Positions 16,657-25,066 of a DNA stretch of 42,594 bases are shown piece by piece. The stretch spans positions 1 to 42,594 of the forward strand of contig JABJED010000083.1 of assembly GCA_018665025.1 (NCBI GenBank), read 5' to 3'. The stretch comes from Gammaproteobacteria bacterium. Lineage in GTDB: Bacteria; Pseudomonadota; Gammaproteobacteria; Pseudomonadales; Azotimanducaceae. The notes under the pieces are model-generated. The model was not told the origin of the DNA, made no database searches, and saw nothing but the letters and a program-made list of their open reading frames with translations. Position 1 is the stretch's first letter, and the number at the start of each line of letters is the position of its first letter. Position numbers and translations under genes: made by a program.

Positions 16657-16881
16657 ATGAAAACAATCAAAGCTTCCGAATTCAAAGCCAAGTGCCTCAG
16701 CCTGATGGATGACGTGGCGCAATCCGGCGAAGAGATTGTCGTCACAAAGAATGGCAAACCTGTTTCCAAGCTTGTTCCCATTAAAAGCAAACCACGTGAG
16801 GTCTACGGGCTACACAGGGGGATGTGGCAGTTGATGGATGAACTGGTTGAACCAGTCAATGAGAATTGGGATGGAGACTGA
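16657..16881 (+). CDS. Phd/YefM-family antitoxin
   Basis: 74-residue antitoxin starting MKTIKASEFKAKCLSLMDDV. The N-terminal half has the Phd/YefM DNA-binding fold pattern, with EFKAKCLSLMDDVAQSGEEIVVTKNGKPVSKLVP, where KNGKPV is the hallmark turn. The acidic C-terminal tail (ELVEPVNENWDGD) should be the toxin-wrapping segment. An in-frame GTG sits two codons upstream, but the ATG at 16657 is better spaced from AGAAG. The PIN toxin begins 30 nt later, so one transcript is expected, autorepressed at the palindrome immediately upstream. Confidence 0.88.
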   Translation: MKTIKASEFKAKCLSLMDDVAQSGEEIVVTKNGKPVSKLVPIKSKPREVYGLHRGMWQLMDELVEPVNENWDGD

Positions 16882-16911
16882 AGGTACAGAGTGTTTTAGA
16901 TCGCCAGGAAA

Positions 16912-17325
16912 ATGTCTAGGTTTCTGATGATCTTGTTAGATACCCACATACTGGTCTGGCTGGACCAGGGTTCGGAGCTCCTTGGAAAAAGAGCGCGCCG
17001 GATGATTGAGCAGTCGCACCAACAAGAAGAGGTCGCTATTGCATCCGTTTCCTTCTGGGAAATTGGTATGTTAATCGAAAAGGGACGTCTCGCATTTGAG
17101 GGGTCACTGACTGAATGGAGAGTGTCGCTGCTCAATAGTGGATTTGTTGAACTACCTGCTGATGGCAAGGTAGCGCTCGCTGCAGCGAGTCTGAAGGGAT
17201 TTTCAGGCGACCCTGTCGACGGATTGATTTTCGCAACCGCGCTGAATCAGGAAGCGAAATTAGTGACTGCTGATGAGCGTTTGTTAGGTCATCGCGGTCT
17301 GAAAACTGTTAACGGATTGATTTAA
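16912..17325 (+). CDS. PIN-domain (VapC-type) ribonuclease toxin
   Basis: 137-residue PIN domain, a metal-dependent endoribonuclease that typically cleaves tRNA or rRNA. The acidic active-site residues are all placed: Asp10 (LLDTH), Glu50 (FWEIG), Asp103 (DPVDGLIFATA) and Asp121 (TADERL). An alternative ATG at 16927 gives the more common start MILLDTHILVWL. It is paired with a Phd-type antitoxin just upstream, a frequent VapC combination. With all catalytic acids intact it is probably functional. Together with the next gene it forms a small accessory islet beside a truncated SDR gene. Confidence 0.9.
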   Translation: MSRFLMILLDTHILVWLDQGSELLGKRARRMIEQSHQQEEVAIASVSFWEIGMLIEKGRLAFEGSLTEWRVSLLNSGFVELPADGKVALAAASLKGFSGDPVDGLIFATALNQEAKLVTADERLLGHRGLKTVNGLI

Positions 17326-17341
17326 ACCTGCCGAGGAAGCA

Positions 17342-17719
17342 ATGAAAGTCATTGTATTTAGTTTGTTGATGTTTATACCGCTGGTATCCGGTGGAACGTC
17401 AGGGTTTCCTCTGGAGCTGATGGAAGCCACCGATATCCAGGACATTGAGCGTCTGGATTACGAGGTTGTTAGACTCAACGCGAAGATCAAGCAGTGCGCC
17501 GCGGCGGGCCTCGCGCCGGCGATAGAGTGTCACTGCTTCTATCCCAATAAGCTTGCATCCGCTATTAATGTTTATCAGACGGTGCTCAAAAAACACCCTG
17601 ACTGGGAGAACCGAGCGGTTCTTTGGTGGGATAGCGCAAGAACGATGCCTTCAAACCTTCATTTGGGAGGTTTAAAACTCACGATTGAGAAACCCTGCCA
17701 GAATCTGGTCAGTCTATGA
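17342..17719 (+). CDS. Hypothetical secreted protein, four cysteines
   Basis: 125 residues with no family that I recognise. Residues 1-18 form a short signal peptide (MKVIVFSLLMFIPLVSGG), so export to the periplasm is likely. The mature part has four cysteines (C52, C63, C65, C119), enough for two disulphides, with an ECHCFYP motif at 62-68. GAGGAAG lies just before the ATG, and the gene begins 16 nt after the toxin stop, so it may be co-transcribed with the toxin-antitoxin pair. Function cannot be assigned from sequence. Confidence 0.7.
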   Translation: MKVIVFSLLMFIPLVSGGTSGFPLELMEATDIQDIERLDYEVVRLNAKIKQCAAAGLAPAIECHCFYPNKLASAINVYQTVLKKHPDWENRAVLWWDSARTMPSNLHLGGLKLTIEKPCQNLVSL

Positions 17720-17790
17720 CCGTATTGCGGCTATCGTTTTCGCTCGTTCAGCGATAAAACTGTAATACTTAACTGGATCTTTAAGGCGAG

Positions 17791-18199
17791 TTATTTGGGG
17801 CGGCTCTCCATCAGCAGATTTACGACCGCTGTTTTGGTGCCTGAATACATTGGGTCGGCAGGCATTGGTGCAAGTGACGCGGTTGATGCAGTGTTAATAA
17901 TGATGCCGCCACCCCTGCGTTGTGCCTGCGTTGTTGTGAATAATATCAAGGCCACCTAATGTCGATTCAGCTTCTTCAAAGAAAGCGGTCAGGGCGGTAG
18001 CGTCGGTGACATCTACCTTGCAAAAAACGGCCTTTGTTCCTTTTTGCTCGATAATGTTCGCCGTGTCTGTCAGCCCTTTTTCATCCAGGTCAGCCAGAGC
18101 AATGCCAGCGGCTCCGGCATCCGCCAGTGCAAAGGCGGTAGCCTGTCCGATGCCAGCTGCGGAGCTTGTAATCAGGGCGTTCTTGCCTTTTATTTCCAT
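17791..18199 (-). pseudogene. SDR pseudogene (internal deletion, frameshift, C-terminal truncation)
   Basis: The frame from the ATG at 18199 encodes a normal SDR N-terminus: MEIKGKNALITSSAAGIGQ, then ADLDEKG and IIHNNAGTTQ. It then runs out of frame into a stop at 17894-17896. In another frame the sequence resumes with GGGIIINTASTASLAPMPA and the catalytic MYSGTKTAVV, then hits a stop at 17791-17793. The roughly 40 residues normally lying between NNAG and the GGGIIINTAS strand are missing, and so are about 100 residues after the YxxxK motif. The gene is therefore dead. Its 3' end abuts the toxin-antitoxin islet, suggesting that the islet's arrival or a linked deletion destroyed it. Confidence 0.85.
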
Positions 18200-18266
18200 G
18201 CTCAGATCCTGTTCAACAAAAATGGAACGTGTTATAAAAGTTGATTATCTAAACGGGGCACTGGCC

Positions 18267-20213
18267 ATGGCGCTATACGACAACTTATTCGAGCCATTAA
18301 CGATTGGTCCAACCAGGTTAAAAAACCGAATCGTTCGCTCTCCCCATGGAACAGGGCTGGCTGGAGAGGACCTGATCTCGTACCACGAAGCGCGGGCAAA
18401 AGGTGGTGTTGCGATGTCGACTATCCAGGCGACTGGCATCCATAAGAGTGCGCCTCAGGGAATCCCGCTACATACGGACGCTTGCAAACCGTTCCTGACT
18501 GAGATTGCCGACAGGATCAGGCCCCATGGAATGAAGCTCTTTATCCAGCTTTACCATCCCGGTGCCGGGATGCAGGGCATGCCGGAAAATTGGTCGGCCA
18601 GTGCCGTACCTAATCCCATGGCAGGGGTCATGCCGGTTGAGATGACCAAGGCCATGATTGATGATGTTGTCGGATCGTTTGCCCTGGCGGCGGCCAGAGT
18701 CAGAGACTGCGGTCTTGACGGCATTGATATCCATGCTTCCAGTGGTTACCTCATACACGAGTTTCTTTCACCTGCGCTGAACAAGAGAACGGACGAATAT
18801 GGCGGCAGTCTTGAGAATCGAATGCGGTTCATGTTTGAAGTGGTCGAGGCTGTTCGAGCTGAAGTGGGTGATTCGGTTGTTGTAGGGGTTCGTTTGCCGA
18901 ACGAGGATTATGTGCCGGGTGGTCTGACGGCAGATGTCAATGCAGACATTGCCAGGGCGGTTGATCCTGTTGCGGATTATATTTCGCTGCATATGGGCGC
19001 CTACTGGCGATTTCATAAACTGATTGCACCGTCTGACGAACCGCTGGGGGTCGAGATGCAGGCCAACAGTGTGATTAAACCCTTCATCACCAAACCTACC
19101 ATGGTCACTGGTCGTATCATGACGCTTGATCACGCGAGCGCCATTGTGGCCGGTGGTGAGGCAGATATGGTTTCCATGGTTCGTGCCCTGATTGCAGACC
19201 CAAACCTTGTTAACAAGGCTCGTAACCGAGAGGAGAACACAATACGTCCCTGCATCGGGACTAATATGGGGTGTGTCGGCCAATTAATGTCAGGTGGCCG
19301 GCTGGGATGTGTTGTTAACGCTTCTGCGGGAAAGGAACAGATACTGACGTTTGAACCTCGGGACAGGGTAAGCCAGCCGAAGAAGATTCTGGTGGTAGGC
19401 GGTGGTCCCGCGGGCATGGAGTTTGCCAGGACTGCGGCGTTGCGTGGTCATCAGGTTGAGCTTCATGAAGCGATGAAAACGCTGGGTGGCCAGGTTGTCA
19501 TGGCGAGGTCCGCCCCTAAACGCGGTGACATTGGCACCATAGTAGATTGGTTAGCAGAGGAATTGGAGACGCTGGGGGTTGATGTTCATTTGAATTCTTA
19601 CGTCGACGAAGAGCTGGTTTCCCAGATCGCGCCAGATGAAATTGTTCTGGCGACGGGAACAACTCCGCGCACCGACGGTATGCAACAGGCAACACCGGCG
19701 AGCGAAATACCCGGGTTTGATCTCCCGCATGTCTACTCATCCTGGGACCTGCTCGGGTTTGGGGATATTACTCACATTGAGGGACCAGCGCTGGTATATG
19801 ACGATACCGGAACATTTGAAGCTATCTCGATTGTTGATATTTTGTTGGAGAAAGGGGTGCACGTCACCATGGTATCCAGAAATGACTCAGTCGGTGCCAG
19901 GCTTAACTATCCGCCTGTGACTGCGGGCGCTGCAAGAGAACGGCTGTATTCTGGTGATTTTGATTTTGTGGGTTCGCATCACGTGCTTGGGATTAATAAG
20001 AGCGAAGTTGAAATAGGGGTCCTGTTTACAGAACGAAGCCGTAAGATTCCGGCGAAGACAGTGGTATTTGTCGGCTTCAATGAGCCGAGTCGAGAGCTCT
20101 GGCAATCACTTCAGGGAAATGGGCCGCCATCGCACATGATCGGTGACGTCCGAGGCAAGAACAGCATCCTGACCGCGATCCACGCGGGAAATGAACTTGG
20201 CAGGAGTATCTGA
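18267..20213 (+). CDS. FMN/FAD-linked ene-reductase, 2,4-dienoyl-CoA reductase (FadH)-like
   Basis: 648 residues from the ATG at 18267. The N-terminal half is an old-yellow-enzyme TIM barrel that binds FMN, with the family block IHEFLSPALNKRTDEYGGS and ENRMRF. An iron-sulfur linker (329-348) and then an FAD/NAD(P) half with VVGGGPAGMEFAR follow. This is the layout of 2,4-dienoyl-CoA reductase and of bile-acid/steroid enoate reductases. The linker reads CIGTNMGC, with Cys at 329, 336 and 348 but Thr332 where FadH-type proteins carry the second cluster Cys. A much longer open frame upstream overlaps the SDR relic and is not real. A TetR gene follows after 2 nt. Confidence 0.9.
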   Translation: MALYDNLFEPLTIGPTRLKNRIVRSPHGTGLAGEDLISYHEARAKGGVAMSTIQATGIHKSAPQGIPLHTDACKPFLTEIADRIRPHGMKLFIQLYHPGAGMQGMPENWSASAVPNPMAGVMPVEMTKAMIDDVVGSFALAAARVRDCGLDGIDIHASSGYLIHEFLSPALNKRTDEYGGSLENRMRFMFEVVEAVRAEVGDSVVVGVRLPNEDYVPGGLTADVNADIARAVDPVADYISLHMGAYWRFHKLIAPSDEPLGVEMQANSVIKPFITKPTMVTGRIMTLDHASAIVAGGEADMVSMVRALIADPNLVNKARNREENTIRPCIGTNMGCVGQLMSGGRLGCVVNASAGKEQILTFEPRDRVSQPKKILVVGGGPAGMEFARTAALRGHQVELHEAMKTLGGQVVMARSAPKRGDIGTIVDWLAEELETLGVDVHLNSYVDEELVSQIAPDEIVLATGTTPRTDGMQQATPASEIPGFDLPHVYSSWDLLGFGDITHIEGPALVYDDTGTFEAISIVDILLEKGVHVTMVSRNDSVGARLNYPPVTAGAARERLYSGDFDFVGSHHVLGINKSEVEIGVLFTERSRKIPAKTVVFVGFNEPSRELWQSLQGNGPPSHMIGDVRGKNSILTAIHAGNELGRSI

Positions 20214-20215
20214 CA

Positions 20216-20833
20216 GTGAAAATCCTGACCGCGGTGCAACAGCAGAGGCGGGAGCGTATTCTTCTTAGCGCGAGGGACCAGTTGTCCCAGTTAGGATATG
20301 AAGGCCTGAACATGCGCGAGCTTGCTGTGATTGCAGATGTATCGACATCTACCCTGTACAACCTTTACCAGAGCAAGGACACATTGATACTTGCTGCGCT
20401 TGAAGACCAGCTGGCAGATATCAACACGGTGGTTGCTGAAACTAACACGTCGGGTCTTGGTCGTTTTCTGGCGCGCGTCGAGGCGGTCGCTGATCAGATT
20501 GTAGAAACGCCTAAGTATGCGGAAGCGATGGGCAAGATGTTGTTCGGTGCAGATGCCCATGACCCGATCGTTCAGCTGCTGATTGGGGCGTCGTTATCTT
20601 TCAACAGGGAAGAACTTGCTGAAATGGCTGGTTGCGGTGAACTTCGACAAGAAACAGACAGAAATTTTCTGGCCCGATCGCTTTCTTCAACAGGGTGGTC
20701 AACGGTCCTGATGTGGATGAAAGGCTATGTCGCTTTGCATGATTTCAAGCAGGAGTATGTGAGAAACGCTGTCACAATGATGTTGCCGTATGTCACCCAA
20801 GCCGCCGAAGTGAGATTGCGACAACTCCTTTAA
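20216..20833 (+). CDS. TetR/AcrR family transcriptional regulator
   Basis: 205 residues starting at GTG, 2 nt after the ene-reductase stop, so it is co-transcribed with it. The N-terminal helix-turn-helix (about 12-60) has the TetR pattern GYEGLNMRELAVIADVSTST followed by LYNLYQSKDTLILAAL. The C-terminal two thirds are helical and would bind a ligand and form the dimer. A local role in repressing the ene-reductase gene is likely. The sequence between 18200 and 18266 contains a partial dyad (TGGAAC-2 nt-GTT) that might be its site. The effector is unknown. Confidence 0.92.
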   Translation: MKILTAVQQQRRERILLSARDQLSQLGYEGLNMRELAVIADVSTSTLYNLYQSKDTLILAALEDQLADINTVVAETNTSGLGRFLARVEAVADQIVETPKYAEAMGKMLFGADAHDPIVQLLIGASLSFNREELAEMAGCGELRQETDRNFLARSLSSTGWSTVLMWMKGYVALHDFKQEYVRNAVTMMLPYVTQAAEVRLRQLL

Positions 20834-20841
20834 TTACATAG

Positions 20842-22038
20842 TTAGGTAATGACCTTTTTCGATCGAAGTACTTCAAGATCCGCTTCGGTCAGGTTGAGCA
20901 TTTCAGTTAGTACCTGGTTTGTATCCTGGCTAAGGTCATGTACATCATGAATCTCCGGTGGAGGGATGTCCTTGAAACGGATCGGTGTCTGGAATTGGGA
21001 AATTTTTCCGATCTCCGGGTTATCACGTTTCAATAAGGACCCCCGCGCCAACATATGTTTGTCTTGAAGTGATTCCGGAATAGTCTGGACGGGTGCGCAG
21101 ATCACACCATTTTCCTGGGTTATCCTGAAAATATCTTCTCGGGTGTGTTGACCGGTCCACGCATTAACAATGCGATCAACCTCATCGATATTAGTGCTGC
21201 GAGATTTCATGTTAACGAACCGCTCGTCTTCGACCAGCTCTGGTTGACCCATTGCATTGCACATCTTCAGCCAGTGACCTTCCCGGATACAGATAATGGC
21301 AACGTGACCATCCAACGCCCGGTACACATTGTAGGGTGCAATCGCTTTTGAGGGATGTCGGCTGCCTGACCTGGGTAGTTCATGCCCGACACTGTAGTAA
21401 GAGCCGATGACTGTAGACAGGGTAGGGAAGACGCAGTCCTGCATAGAGATATCGACCGTTGCGCCAACACCTGCTTGTTGTCTCGAATACAGGGCAGTAA
21501 CGATTCCGCTGTATAAGTGGACACCGGCGAGGAAATCAACAAACGCAGCGGGAGTTTTAAGCGGTGGCCCACCTTCTTCGCCAGTGCTGCTCATCACACC
21601 CGACATGGCTTGCAGTGTAATGTCCATCCCCAGGTAATCCTTGTAGGGTCCTTCCATAGAGCCGTAGCCGGTGCCCATTGCGTAAACCAGTTGGGGATTA
21701 AGCGCTCGCAGATGTTCTGATCCCAGGCCATATTTCTCCATGGTACCCGGGGCAAAATTCTGCACAAGAACATCCGCTTTCATTACCAGCTGTTTGATGA
21801 TGTCCTGTGCTTCAGATGTTTTGATGTTCAGCGTAATGCATTCCTTATTGGCATTCAGGCTGGAGAATGGGTAGGTGGCGGCGGTCGCCCTGCCGCGGGC
21901 TCGTAGCGTTTCCCCTATCAGGGATTCAATTTTAATCACCCTGGCACCGGCTTGTGCGAGCAGGAAACCGCAATAGGGCCCGTTGTAAACCTGGCCAAAA
22001 TCCAGGACCGTAATGCCAGTAAGGGGTTGCTGGTTCAT
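20842..22038 (-). CDS. CaiB/BaiF family CoA-transferase (type III)
   Basis: Class III CoA-transferase of 398 residues that moves CoA between carboxylic acids or, in some members, racemises acyl-CoA. Visible are the N-terminal LTGITVLDFGQVYNGPYCG, KIESLIGETLR, VLVQNFAPGTMEKYGLG and the active-site stretch YLGMDITLQAMSG, where Asp139 is the expected nucleophile. The length is normal for the family. GAAGGAG upstream supports the ATG. It lies downstream of the aldehyde dehydrogenase on the same strand but is separated from it by a strong hairpin. It is convergent with the TetR gene over 8 bp. Confidence 0.92.
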   Translation of the reverse strand: MNQQPLTGITVLDFGQVYNGPYCGFLLAQAGARVIKIESLIGETLRARGRATAATYPFSSLNANKECITLNIKTSEAQDIIKQLVMKADVLVQNFAPGTMEKYGLGSEHLRALNPQLVYAMGTGYGSMEGPYKDYLGMDITLQAMSGVMSSTGEEGGPPLKTPAAFVDFLAGVHLYSGIVTALYSRQQAGVGATVDISMQDCVFPTLSTVIGSYYSVGHELPRSGSRHPSKAIAPYNVYRALDGHVAIICIREGHWLKMCNAMGQPELVEDERFVNMKSRSTNIDEVDRIVNAWTGQHTREDIFRITQENGVICAPVQTIPESLQDKHMLARGSLLKRDNPEIGKISQFQTPIRFKDIPPPEIHDVHDLSQDTNQVLTEMLNLTEADLEVLRSKKVIT

Positions 22039-22059
22039 TTCTAATTTGCTCCTTCAACA

Positions 22060-22085
22060 AAAAGGCCCTGTAAACAGGGCCTTTT
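22060..22085 (-). terminator. Intrinsic terminator between aldehyde dehydrogenase and CoA-transferase genes
   Basis: A perfect 12-bp stem (arms AAAAGGCCCTGT and ACAGGGCCTTTT) has a 2-nt centre and T-rich flanks on both sides. On the minus strand it lies 20 nt after the aldehyde dehydrogenase stop and ends about 20 nt before the CoA-transferase start. Symmetric A/T tails would let it work in both directions. It should stop most transcripts from the upstream gene. Confidence 0.85.
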
Positions 22086-22105
22086 ATTATTACCAGTATC
22101 TGGCG

Positions 22106-23524
22106 TTACATCTGCATTGATTTGATTTCTACAAACTCAGCCAGTGCATGAGGACCTAGCTCCCGGCCATTGCCGGATTGCTTGTAACCACCGAATGGTG
22201 CGTTTATGTTGAAGCCGCCACCGTTAACTGACACCTGGCCAGTACGGATTTGTTTAGCAACGCGTTTCGCACGATCAGGGTCACCAGACCACACAGCGCC
22301 AGCCAGACCAAAAATGCTGTCGTTGGCGATGTCGATGGCTTCTTGCTCAGTGTCATAAGGAAGGATGGCAAGCACCGGGCCGAAGATCTCTTCCTGGGCG
22401 ATAACCATATCGTTTCTGACATCAGAGAAAACCGTTGGCTGGACAAAGTAACCAGTGTTACGTCCTTCTGGAGGAGTTGTTCCTCCTGTGACCAATGTCG
22501 CGCCTTCATCGATACCTTGTTGGATGTAATTTTTGACGGTATCGAGCTGAGCTTTGGAGGAAACCGGACCCATGGTGACGCCTTCTTCAAAGGCGCCGCC
22601 GACTTTTGCCGCTTCGACCGCCGCTTTAGCCGCTGCAACTGCTACATCCTGCATGGCACGTGGGACAATAAGTCTTGAAAGGGCAGCACATACCTGACCG
22701 CTATTCAGGCAGATACCACCACCGGCAGCACCGGCAGCTTTAGCAACATCGGCGTCGTCGAGTACAATAGAGGCTGACTTGCCACCGAGCTCAAGGCCAA
22801 CTCGTTTCACAGTTTGAGCTGCCAGTTGTCCTACTCTTTGGCCGGCTTCTGTAGAACCCGTCAATGAAACCATGTCCACGTCAGGGTGAGTACACATTGT
22901 CTCGCCGATGGTACGGCCAGGTCCTGTAACAAGATTAAACACACCTGCAGGGAATCCACACTCCTCCATTAATTGTGCGAAGTAATAAGCCGTTAGGGGA
23001 GTATCTGAACTGGGCTTCAGTACCATCGTGCAGCCTGCAGCGAGTGCTGGCATTACCTTGGCAACAATCTGGTGAAGCGGGAAGTTCCAGGGTGTGATAA
23101 ATGCGCACACGCCGATAGGTTCCTTGACGATCACCGAGTTGCCCAGTTGTTCTTCTTTTTCCATCTCGAACGGAACGTCAACGTAGGAACTCACGACACC
23201 AACACCCATGCCGCCGTGTACGGCGATACTGGTTTGCAGAGGCGTACCCAGTTCGAGTGCACAGAGCTCACCGATCTTGGCCATGTTTGCGGTAACTTTT
23301 TCAGCGAGTTTTTTGATCAGTGCTGAACGATCTGCTGCTGAACTTTGTCCCCAGGTCTTGAAGGCTTCTTTTGCGGCAGCGATAGCAGCGTTGATGTCGT
23401 CGTCGTTTCCGCTGGGTACTTCACCACAGATTTCTTCGGTGGAAGGATCTATTACTTTTAGTGTGTCTTTGCTGTTGGGTGCGACCCATTGGCCGTTAAT
23501 GTAGAGCTTGTCATGTGTAATCAT
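22106..23524 (-). CDS. Aldehyde dehydrogenase (NAD(P)+)
   Basis: 472 residues of the ALDH superfamily, oxidising an aldehyde to its acid. The catalytic set is complete: Asn147 (TPWNF), Lys170 (VLKPS), Glu245 (LELGGKS) and nucleophile Cys279 (SGQVCAALSR), with the cofactor loop FTGSTEAG-like LTGSTEAGQRVG at 221-232. The length is normal. It runs in the same direction as the thiolase upstream (89-bp gap) and the CoA-transferase downstream, with a terminator after it. In this context it probably converts an alcohol- or oxygenase-derived aldehyde to an acid for CoA activation. The exact substrate is unknown. Confidence 0.94.
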   Translation of the reverse strand: MITHDKLYINGQWVAPNSKDTLKVIDPSTEEICGEVPSGNDDDINAAIAAAKEAFKTWGQSSAADRSALIKKLAEKVTANMAKIGELCALELGTPLQTSIAVHGGMGVGVVSSYVDVPFEMEKEEQLGNSVIVKEPIGVCAFITPWNFPLHQIVAKVMPALAAGCTMVLKPSSDTPLTAYYFAQLMEECGFPAGVFNLVTGPGRTIGETMCTHPDVDMVSLTGSTEAGQRVGQLAAQTVKRVGLELGGKSASIVLDDADVAKAAGAAGGGICLNSGQVCAALSRLIVPRAMQDVAVAAAKAAVEAAKVGGAFEEGVTMGPVSSKAQLDTVKNYIQQGIDEGATLVTGGTTPPEGRNTGYFVQPTVFSDVRNDMVIAQEEIFGPVLAILPYDTEQEAIDIANDSIFGLAGAVWSGDPDRAKRVAKQIRTGQVSVNGGGFNINAPFGGYKQSGNGRELGPHALAEFVEIKSMQM

Positions 23525-23613
23525 GTGTCGCCTCGGTTTGCCGATGATAAGAAAATTGAACCAGGGATAAAATCATACCTGACTGTTTTGCGCAACGTGT
23601 TTAATCCTGCTGC

Positions 23614-24852
23614 TTACACCCGTTCGATGATGATGGCGGGTGCCATACCGCCGCCGGTACACATCGTGATAAGCGCTGTGTTCAGGTCGCGTCGCTCAAG
23701 CTCATCCAGTGCCGTGCCGATCAGGATTGACCCGGTCGCACCGATTGGATGACCCAGCGCCATGGCGCCGCCATTGACGTTCACCTTCTCAGGGTCCAGT
23801 TTCAGGTCCCTCATGAACTTGGCTGCAACCACAGAAAATGCTTCGTTGACTTCAAACAGGTCAATATCATCAGCCGTCATACCCGCTCTTGCCAGAACCT
23901 TGTTAGCTGCGGGACCTGGTTCGTTCAGCATCAGCGTAGGGCTTCCACCTACTGTGGCGATTGCCCTGACCCGTGCTCTTGGTTTCCAGCCAACCCTGGC
24001 TGCGTATTCCTTTGAAGCCATGATGATCGCTGCTGCACCATCTACGACACCGGAGGAGTTACCTGCGTGGTGGATGTGGTTAATATTCATGTCCGGATAG
24101 GCTCGTTTGACGAGTTGGTCAAAGGTCTCGCCTGTTTCGTCGATCGCCACCTGCATGAACTTGTCAAAGACCGTGTCTAACTTGGCCAATGATTCCATTG
24201 TGGTACCCGGGCGAGGAAACTCTTCAGCTTCCAGGGCAATGGAGCCGTCTTCGTTCCGAACCTTGATCAGACTCTTATCGAAATAACCGTTATCGATGGC
24301 GTGCTTTGCACGCTTTTGGCTTTCGACGGCCAATGCATCGACATCTTCACGAGTAAACCCATCAAGCGTGGCAATCATGTCCGCGCAGATACCCTGGTGG
24401 GGTTGAGCATGAAGGTTTCGAAGGTGCAGATTGCTGCCATCAACGGTGCGGTTCTTATCCGCGCGTGGAACCGTTGGTGTGTAGGACATCATTTCCACAC
24501 CACCGGCAACGCAAAGATCATCCATGCCGCTCATCAAATTTGCTGCTGCGATGTTGACGGAGGTAATACCTGACCCGCAGAAACGGTCCAGCGTCATGCC
24601 ACAGGCTTTGTCGCTCCAGCCAGCATCAAGTGCTGCCATCCGGCCAACGCAGGATCCCTGCTTGCCAATCTGGGATGAACAGGCAACAACGACATCATCA
24701 ATTTCTTCTGTGTTCAGGTCGTTTCGGTTGCCGATTTCTTCGAATACCTGGGCGAGTAATCTGCCCGGATGGAATTCGGTGAGCGCACCTTTACCGGCCT
24801 TGCCGATGCCTCGGGGTGTGCGAGCTGCGTCAATGATGTAGGCGTCTGCCAT
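23614..24852 (-). CDS. Acetyl-CoA C-acyltransferase (thiolase), steroid/fatty acid degradation type
   Basis: Degradative thiolase of 412 residues that cleaves 3-oxoacyl-CoA to acetyl-CoA and a shortened acyl-CoA. Catalytic residues are placed: Cys92 (DRFCGSGI), His368 (ALGHPIGATGS) and Cys398 (MCTGGGM). The sequence pattern (VACSSQIGKQGSCVGR, GGVEMMSYTP) resembles thiolases in actinobacterial and proteobacterial steroid-degradation clusters such as FadA5/FadA6; this resemblance is from memory and needs a phylogeny. It heads the minus-strand run thiolase-aldehyde dehydrogenase-CoA-transferase and shares a 214-bp divergent promoter region with the thioesterase gene. Confidence 0.93.
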   Translation of the reverse strand: MADAYIIDAARTPRGIGKAGKGALTEFHPGRLLAQVFEEIGNRNDLNTEEIDDVVVACSSQIGKQGSCVGRMAALDAGWSDKACGMTLDRFCGSGITSVNIAAANLMSGMDDLCVAGGVEMMSYTPTVPRADKNRTVDGSNLHLRNLHAQPHQGICADMIATLDGFTREDVDALAVESQKRAKHAIDNGYFDKSLIKVRNEDGSIALEAEEFPRPGTTMESLAKLDTVFDKFMQVAIDETGETFDQLVKRAYPDMNINHIHHAGNSSGVVDGAAAIIMASKEYAARVGWKPRARVRAIATVGGSPTLMLNEPGPAANKVLARAGMTADDIDLFEVNEAFSVVAAKFMRDLKLDPEKVNVNGGAMALGHPIGATGSILIGTALDELERRDLNTALITMCTGGGMAPAIIIERV

Positions 24853-24911
24853 GATCTGTTCCTCTGTTTATATGAAAGTGTCTGGTGGTGAGTATGGGCA
24901 TTTGTAAAAGT

Positions 24912-24947
24912 GACCTAAAAGTAACCTATTGTAAGGTGGTTTAGGTC
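24912..24947. promoter_or_regulatory. Inverted repeat in the divergent thiolase/thioesterase promoter region
   Basis: Outer arms GACCTAAA (24912-24919) and TTTAGGTC (24940-24947) are perfect; inner ACCT and AGGT extend the dyad imperfectly around ATTGTA. The site lies 60 bp from the thiolase start and 120 bp from the thioesterase start, a normal place for a shared operator. The regulator is unidentified. No T-run follows, so a terminator is unlikely. Confidence 0.5.
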
Positions 24948-25066
24948 TGAGAACCAAACTCGCCGCGTTCCTGTACAAATGGCTATTAGGCGCCATAAAG
25001 GGTCGAAATGGCGTCTGGGTGGCGGTTGAATGAAGGGATATAGGCGCTAGAATCCCCTCCCACCGA

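Noticed and set aside
16563-16790. 76-residue N-terminal extension of the SDR at 15738
   Set aside because: It covers the toxin-antitoxin promoter and part of the antitoxin gene on the other strand and shows no SDR features.
18006-18266. N-terminal extension of the ene-reductase (87 extra residues)
   Set aside because: It is the antisense of the SDR relic and has no family similarity; MALYDNLFEPLTIGP at 18267 is the normal family start.
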